From Streptomyces sp. HSG2 (GTDB lineage: Bacteria; Actinomycetota; Actinomycetes; Streptomycetales; Streptomycetaceae), in assembly GCF_016598575.1 (NCBI RefSeq), contig NZ_CP066801.1, positions 2,542,001-2,606,000 on the forward strand: a stretch of DNA of 64,000 nt, in the 5' to 3' direction. Shown here piece by piece: positions 59,733-64,000 of this stretch. Position 1 is the first letter of the stretch; the number at the start of each line of letters is the position of its first letter. The position numbers were made by a program, and so were the translations under genes. The notes beneath the pieces are model-generated. The model did no database searches. It worked only from the letters and a program-made list of their open reading frames with translations, and was not told the origin of the DNA.

Positions 59733-60026
59733 TCAGTGGTGAGGCCGGTGGCCCTCGGTGTCGTCGGCGGGTGGCTGGGCGGCTCGTACGAAGGTGCCCT
59801 TGATGGGGACCGTGATGACGAGCCCTTGTTCGCGCAGGTCACGGACTGCTCGGCGGATGGTGTTGACAGCCACCCCGTACTGATCGGCGAGGTCACGCTC
59901 GGCCGGAAGGCGTGCTCCAACCGGTAGGCGGCCCGTGCGAATCCGTTCGGTGAGATGCCGCACGACCTGGAGGTACACGTACACGTGACTGGTCGGATCG
60001 GGTCTCCACTCGCGGTCGTCTGCCAT
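59733..60026 (-). CDS. Short GntR-type regulator (HTH domain only)
   Basis: This 97-aa protein is a single GntR winged-helix domain (VYLQVVRHLTERIRTGRL, LPAERDLADQYGVAVNTIRRAV, LVITVPIKGTFVR), without an effector-binding domain. In Streptomyces such short GntR genes often neighbour pairs of small genes like those that follow. The ATG is at 60026. It diverges from the small-gene pair across 169 bp with a 14-nt palindrome (60105-60118). Its ligand, if any, is unknown. Confidence 0.85.
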   Translation of the reverse strand: MADDREWRPDPTSHVYVYLQVVRHLTERIRTGRLPVGARLPAERDLADQYGVAVNTIRRAVRDLREQGLVITVPIKGTFVRAAQPPADDTEGHRPHH

Positions 60027-60104
60027 AGAGGCAAGCTAAGGCGGCTGCTGGCATCTCACCACATGCGGTAACTTCTGCACGCAACCCTATGCTTCCTATT
60101 GCTA

Positions 60105-60118
60105 CCTGATGCATCAGG
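60105..60118. promoter_or_regulatory. Candidate GntR operator
   Basis: CCTGATGCATCAGG is a perfect 14-nt palindrome in the divergent promoter region between the GntR gene and its neighbours. Confidence 0.5.
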
Positions 60119-60195
60119 GTGTAAATATGGGGGACGAGACCCCGGCGGCCTGGCAGGGCCCCGGGGCACGGCCAACGCTTCGAAGGAGCGTCGAC

Positions 60196-60546
60196 ATGCT
60201 CGACCCTATCCGCCGCGCCGTCCTGTGGCTGCGCCTCCTCCTCGTCCCCGGTACCGGGAAACGCCGCCGCACCCGCGACCGGCCGGGCGCCACGGTCGTC
60301 CCCGCCATGACCGCCACCGCGCGCCCGGTCGCACGTCTCCCCGGTCAGGGATCCGGGCACCGCGTGCCCGACCCGGTCGATCACGGCGACGTCCGACTCG
60401 TACGTCCCTACGTCCTCGCCCACGCGGAGTCCGTCGCGCTCGGGCGGCGCCGATGCCTCCCGCCTGTCCCGCCCGGCACGTTCGGTACCGAGCCATGTCG
60501 GGGCGTGGATCGTCCTCGCGTCGCGGGGCCGGGGGTGGCGGCATGA
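60196..60546 (+). CDS. Small Streptomyces-type hypothetical protein (first of pair)
   Basis: This 116-aa Arg/Pro-rich protein has a hydrophobic start (LDPIRRAVLWLRLLLVPGTG, one possible short amphipathic or membrane segment). A central DVRLVRPYVLAHAE motif recurs in proteins beside GntR genes in Streptomyces as I recall. The ATG at 60196 has AAGGAG 8 nt upstream. Its stop overlaps the next start as ATGA. The function is unknown, and the C-terminal Arg-rich end may be a disordered tail. Confidence 0.65.
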   Translation: MLDPIRRAVLWLRLLLVPGTGKRRRTRDRPGATVVPAMTATARPVARLPGQGSGHRVPDPVDHGDVRLVRPYVLAHAESVALGRRRCLPPVPPGTFGTEPCRGVDRPRVAGPGVAA

Positions 60547-60899
60547 CGAAGCGTCCGACCCATGGGGCCTCCCTGCCGCCGGGTTCCCGCGCCGCGCTGC
60601 GTCTGTTGCCCTGGCGTTCCCCGGATGGCAAGGCCTGCTACCTGTCGACCGACGACAGCGGTGGCTACGTCTCCCGTCTCGCCGACGACATGGAGGCCGT
60701 GCAGCTCGCGACCGGTGAGGAGGTCCTCGGCCTCGCCCGCATCACGCTGGCCGACCACGCCTCCGCCTACGCCGAGATCCGCTACGCCGGAATCCGGCTC
60801 GCCGAGTGCCTGAGCGACGCGTTGCGCGTCGCCGAGTCCCGCGGCCGACGTCTGCCGGCATCCGTGCCTCCCGACAAGGGGGAGGAGACCCCGGCGTAG
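60543..60899 (+). CDS. Small Streptomyces-type hypothetical protein (second of pair)
   Basis: This 118-aa protein is mostly helical and acidic in its centre (LPWRSPDGKACYLSTDDSGGYVSRLADD). It ends in a helix ALRVAESRGRRL before a disordered tail. The ATG at 60543 is coupled to the upstream gene by ATGA. Both are of unknown function and belong to a small-gene pair I associate with GntR regulators. It lies 87 bp upstream of the tRNA-Ala terminator region. Confidence 0.7.
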   Translation: MTKRPTHGASLPPGSRAALRLLPWRSPDGKACYLSTDDSGGYVSRLADDMEAVQLATGEEVLGLARITLADHASAYAEIRYAGIRLAECLSDALRVAESRGRRLPASVPPDKGEETPA

Positions 60900-60986
60900 C
60901 GACCGCCGGCATCGGGCTCCGAGGGCGCACCGCTCACGCGTCCGCTCCGCCCGGGCGCGACACGCACCCCCACCCACCGGCCGAAA

Positions 60987-61026
60987 AAGCCCCTCCGAAC
61001 CGCGTTCTCGCAGATCGGAGGGGCTT
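60987..61026 (-). terminator. Terminator after tRNA-Ala
   Basis: A 12-bp stem (arms 61015-61026 and 60987-60998) with a 16-nt loop is followed on the minus strand by a T run, directly downstream of tRNA-Ala. Confidence 0.85.
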
Positions 61027-61031
61027 CGGGG

Positions 61032-61104
61032 TGGAGCCTAGGGGAGTCGAACCCCTGACATCTGCCATGCAAAGACAGCGCTCTACCAACTGAGCTAAGG
61101 CCCC
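61032..61104 (-). tRNA. alaT: tRNA-Ala (anticodon TGC)
   Basis: A 73-nt cloverleaf on the minus strand, without encoded CCA. The anticodon is TGC in CTTTGCATG. The acceptor has GGGGCCT pairing with AGGCTCC, so the third pair is G:U, the alanine identity element. The T-arm is GGGGTTCGACTCCCC. Confidence 0.96.
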
Positions 61105-61299
61105 GGAAAGCGGTGACCTCCGGTCGCCGGGACGCCCTCGGGCGTCACCCACGAGCGGGCACCGACAACAGAGTACCGGGTCCCACCCCGGATCCCGCAA
61201 AGCGATGGGGGGTCCCGGTGGGGGATCGCTCTCCGTAGGATGCTCGGCGTGGTTCGCTGGAGCGAACTGCGCTTTCAAGGGCAGCGATGGGGAGACGCA

Positions 61300-61848
61300 A
61301 TGGACGCCGCACAGCAGGAAGCCACCGCCAGAGCCCGGGAGCTGCAGCGGAGCTGGTACGGGGAGCCGTTGGGGACGCTCTTCCGTCGTCTGATCGACGA
61401 TCTCGGCCTCAACCAGGCGCGCTTGGCCGCGGTGCTGGGTCTGTCGGCACCGATGTTGTCCCAGCTGATGAGTGGTCAGCGAGCCAAGATCGGGAATCCG
61501 GCCGTGGTCCAGCGGGTACAGCTTCTCCAGGACCTCGCGGGGCAGGCGGCGGACGGCAGTGTGAGCGCCGCCGAGGCCGCCGAGCTGATGGAGCGGATCA
61601 GGAAGTCCCAGGGTGGGTCGGTGCTCGCCAACACCACGCAGACGACCAGTGGTTCGGGCGTCCCGACGGTGAAGCGCGTCGTTCGCGAGATTCAGTCGCT
61701 GCTGCGCTCGGTCTCGGCCGCCGGTGACATCCTGGAAGCGGCGGATTCTCTGGCCCGGACACACCCCGAGGTCGCCGAGTTCCTCCGCGTCTACGGTGCC
61801 GGGCGCACCGCCGAGGCGGTCGCCCACTATCAGGCCCACCAGAACTGA
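61300..61848 (+). CDS. Helix-turn-helix DNA-binding protein
   Basis: This 182-aa protein has an HTH (about residues 28-60, LIDDLGLNQARLAAVLGLSAPMLSQLMSG) resembling XRE family proteins. A long helical C-terminus with a conserved-looking LARTHPEVAEFLRVYG region follows. The ATG at 61300 has GGGGAG upstream. It is 100 bp upstream of the kinase on the same strand, so it may be regulated by or act with that kinase; I do not know a function. Confidence 0.8.
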   Translation: MDAAQQEATARARELQRSWYGEPLGTLFRRLIDDLGLNQARLAAVLGLSAPMLSQLMSGQRAKIGNPAVVQRVQLLQDLAGQAADGSVSAAEAAELMERIRKSQGGSVLANTTQTTSGSGVPTVKRVVREIQSLLRSVSAAGDILEAADSLARTHPEVAEFLRVYGAGRTAEAVAHYQAHQN

Positions 61849-61948
61849 CCGACCGGGACCGACCCACCGAGGTGAGCGCCTCAGAGCGTCCTGGGCACCC
61901 GGTGGTGTACCGCGTGACCGACCGCGGGGGAAGGTGCGACACAGAGCC

Positions 61949-63496
61949 ATGGGTGAGGTGTTCGCCGGCCGCTATGAGCTGGTCGATCCCATCGGGAGGG
62001 GTGGGGTGGGGGCGGTGTGGCGCGCTTGGGACCATCGGCGGCGTCGCTATGTCGCCGCGAAGGTGCTGCAACAACGGGACGCCCACGCGCTGCTCCGTTT
62101 CGTCCGGGAACAGGGCGTGCGGATCGATCACCCGCACGTGCTCGCCCCGGCCAGTTGGGCGGCCGATGACGATCAGGTCCTGTTCACCATGGATCTCGTT
62201 CGCGGCGGCTCGCTGGTCCACCTCGTGGGGGACTACGGTCCCCTGCCGCCGGGGTTCGTCTGCGTCCTCTTGGACCAGCTGCTGTCCGGGCTGGCCGCGG
62301 TGCACGCGGACGGCGTCGTGCACCGGGACGTCAAGCCCGCCAACGTGCTTCTGGAGGCCACGGGCGGGGGGATTCCGCGGCTGAGGCTCTCGGACTTCGG
62401 TATAGCGATGCGTCTGGGTGAGCCGCGGCTGACCGAGAGCGACCTGGTCGTGGGCACGCCGGGATACCTGGCACCGGAGCAGATGCTCGGCGCCGAACCG
62501 GACTTCCCGGCGGACCTGTTCGCCGTGGGCCTGGTCGCCCTCTACCTCCTGGAGGGGACGAAGGCGGACACCAAGGTGTTGGTGGAGTACTTCGCCGAGC
62601 ATGGCACTCCTCCTGCTCCGCGGGGCATTCCGGAGCCGCTCTGGCAGGTCGTGTCCACCTTGCTCCAACCCGATCCCGCCGCGCGGTTCCGCACCGCCAC
62701 CGGTGCGCGGAAGGCGCTGGCGCAGGCTGTGGAGTTGTTGCCGGAGCCCGGTCCCGACGACGAGCGCATCGAGGTGTTCGATCAGGTCGGTCCGCTGCCG
62801 CCGGGGTTCGGGCCCGACGGCCCGCTCGTCGCGCAGCGAGAACCGTCGACGTCCGCGCGCGATGGTGAGGTCGGGGGCTCGGAGGTCTCGGGACCGCCCG
62901 CGTCGGCGGGGGCCGACGACGTCTCCTCGGGGGTCTTCGTCCTCCAACCGCCCGCCCCGCCGCCCGCCCCGCCGATGGAGGGCCCGCCGTCGTGGCCGTC
63001 CGGGTCTGCCGTTCCGCCCGGGTCCGCGGATGTGCCATGGTCGCGGTTCCCTGAGGGCGGTCATGGCACGCCCCCGCCTCCTCCCGCGTTCCCCCCGGCG
63101 GGGCGGCCACCGGAATCGGGGCGAACCGGCGAAGCCCGGAGTCCCGTCGCCGGCCCCGTGCCCGGGGAGGGGCCGGCCTCCGGTGAACCCTGGGACACCG
63201 GTGAACGCGACGACGCCCGGTCGTCGCCGGCGGAGCACGGGCTCGGCGCCGCGTACGCCTCCCGCGCGTCGGGGCTCCCCGCGGAGGAACGCCCGGGGGG
63301 CGAGCGCGGTTCGGGCGAGGCGTCCTCGGCCCCCACCGGGGCCGGCGCGACGGCCACCTACACGGCTCGACCGCAGCGGCACCACCGCGCCACGCGGGTG
63401 CGGCGCCCGGGACCGCCGGCGCGTCTGGCCGCGCCGCTCCTTCTGGTGGCGCTGGTCTGCTACGGCGTCGGTTTCTGGGCTCTGGCGCGCATCTGA
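61949..63496 (+). CDS. Ser/Thr protein kinase with single membrane span
   Basis: This 515-aa kinase is catalytically complete. It has the Gly-loop GRGGVGAVW, VAAKVL (Lys), HRDVKPANVLL (about residues 129-139), DFG (SDFGIAM) and APE (YLAPEQ). After the kinase domain (about 1-265) a proline-rich, disordered linker of about 220 residues leads to a C-terminal membrane span (about 492-512) with almost no outer part. It thus lacks PASTA repeats. The ATG at 61949 lacks a near ribosome binding site. Its 3' end overlaps the neighbouring convergent gene by 37 bp. Confidence 0.9.
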   Translation: MGEVFAGRYELVDPIGRGGVGAVWRAWDHRRRRYVAAKVLQQRDAHALLRFVREQGVRIDHPHVLAPASWAADDDQVLFTMDLVRGGSLVHLVGDYGPLPPGFVCVLLDQLLSGLAAVHADGVVHRDVKPANVLLEATGGGIPRLRLSDFGIAMRLGEPRLTESDLVVGTPGYLAPEQMLGAEPDFPADLFAVGLVALYLLEGTKADTKVLVEYFAEHGTPPAPRGIPEPLWQVVSTLLQPDPAARFRTATGARKALAQAVELLPEPGPDDERIEVFDQVGPLPPGFGPDGPLVAQREPSTSARDGEVGGSEVSGPPASAGADDVSSGVFVLQPPAPPPAPPMEGPPSWPSGSAVPPGSADVPWSRFPEGGHGTPPPPPAFPPAGRPPESGRTGEARSPVAGPVPGEGPASGEPWDTGERDDARSSPAEHGLGAAYASRASGLPAEERPGGERGSGEASSAPTGAGATATYTARPQRHHRATRVRRPGPPARLAAPLLLVALVCYGVGFWALARI

Positions 63497-64000
63497 GCGA
63501 CGACGGTCCAGGAGCCGAGCGTCAGAAGGATCAGGCTGCCGGTGCCGATGCCGGCCGCGGCGAGCACGCGCATCGACCGGTCCCCGTCGCCACCCGGCGC
63601 GGGCGCCCCTTCCGCGTGGTCCGTTCTCCCCGAGTCGAGCGCGCCGCTCCGCCGGGTGAGACCGAAGGCCCCGCCCGGCGTGGGCTCCCCCGCGTACCGG
63701 GGTGCGGTCTCGGGGGCCCCGTCGACCCGGACGCGCAAGGTCAGGGGCAGGGCTTCCTCCCCGAAGCCGTCGGCGACCCGGCCGGCCAGGTGGACCACGA
63801 GGTAGTGGTCGCCGGCGAACCGAAGCGCGCTCACGCTCTCGGCGACCGCGTCGCGGTTGCCGTGGGACACGGGTGGTCCGGGGGACGGCGCGACCGTCGT
63901 GGCTCGGCCCGCGTAGGCGGTGCCCGCGTCGTCGATCGGGACTCGGACGGGGTTGTGCAGTGTCAGGTCCAGCGCGCCGGGAGTGTATCCGCGGCCCGAT
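63460..64000 (-). CDS. Membrane-anchored extracytoplasmic protein, C-terminal part (5' end outside window)
   Basis: The frame is open to the window end. The visible 179 residues are mostly extracytoplasmic beta-rich sequence (VSALRFAGDHYLVVHLAGRVADGFGEEALPLTLRVRV...). They end in a membrane span (VLAAAGIGTGSLILLTLGSWTVVAQ) and a short basic tail. It looks like a type I membrane protein. It is convergent with and overlaps the kinase 3' end by 37 bp. I do not recognise the family. Confidence 0.75.
   Translation of the reverse strand, partial: SGRGYTPGALDLTLHNPVRVPIDDAGTAYAGRATTVAPSPGPPVSHGNRDAVAESVSALRFAGDHYLVVHLAGRVADGFGEEALPLTLRVRVDGAPETAPRYAGEPTPGGAFGLTRRSGALDSGRTDHAEGAPAPGGDGDRSMRVLAAAGIGTGSLILLTLGSWTVVAQMRARAQKPTP

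Noticed and set aside
59547-59927. A 126-residue + strand frame near the GntR gene
   Set aside because: It is antisense to the GntR gene and lacks a start signal or motif.
59351-61104. Integrative element at the tRNA genes
   Set aside because: No integrase, excisionase or repeat of a tRNA 3' end was found; reported only as an unusual insertion.

Overview
The window is about 64 kb of high-G+C actinobacterial chromosome centred on the replication origin. GTG starts are frequent, genes overlap as GTGA or ATGA, and many genes belong to actinobacterial or Streptomyces-type families: CrgA, DUF881, class E sortases, FemX, Ino1, a DnaA with a very long linker, and Streptomyces-type parS (GTTTCACGTGAAAC). 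I infer a Streptomyces or close relative; species cannot be told.

Layout. 1-8.7 kb holds the 3' end of a PASTA-domain Ser/Thr kinase, three class E sortases interleaved with trpG/pabA and a small membrane protein, DUF881, crgA, a rhomboid protease, a cyclophilin and a DUF5324 protein. 8.7-13.6 kb holds a cis-prenyltransferase, a NUDIX protein, a serine beta-lactamase-like protein and dnaB. 14-17.2 kb holds a MATE exporter and the rpsF-ssb-rpsR-rplI operon. 17.4-28.1 kb holds a small membrane protein, FemX, an alanine-racemase-like protein, a GT87 glycosyltransferase, a class A PBP, a PadR regulator with a perfect operator, ino1 and an MFS permease. 28.3-39.7 kb holds the CCA-adding enzyme, then DUF6049-murJ-pseudokinase-sigM-anti-sigma-trxB-trxA. 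39.8-45.9 kb holds parB-parA, rsmG, khpB(jag), yidC, yidD, rnpA and rpmH. dnaA, oriC (about 48.6-49.2 kb) and dnaN follow, then gnd, recF, dciA-like, gyrB, gyrA, DUF3566 and tRNA-Ile(GAT). The right end holds a GntR regulator, two small Streptomyces-type genes, tRNA-Ala(TGC), an HTH protein, a second Ser/Thr kinase and a truncated membrane-anchored protein.

The genes form a replication, segregation and envelope hub. DnaA, DnaN, gyrase, SSB and DnaB replicate. ParA, ParB and parS segregate. MurJ, the PBP, FemX, kinases, sortases, CrgA and YidC build the envelope.

The most notable non-coding structure is threefold. There are ten perfect and two one-mismatch parS sites, several sitting in longer perfect palindromes that also look like transcription terminators. 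Two DnaA-box clusters lie far from oriC, in the crgA/rhomboid and dnaB/dinF intergenic regions. The pknB-trpG-crgA-ppiA block lies next to dnaB instead of next to gyrA, which suggests an inversion around the origin. No mobile element, CRISPR array or prophage was seen.
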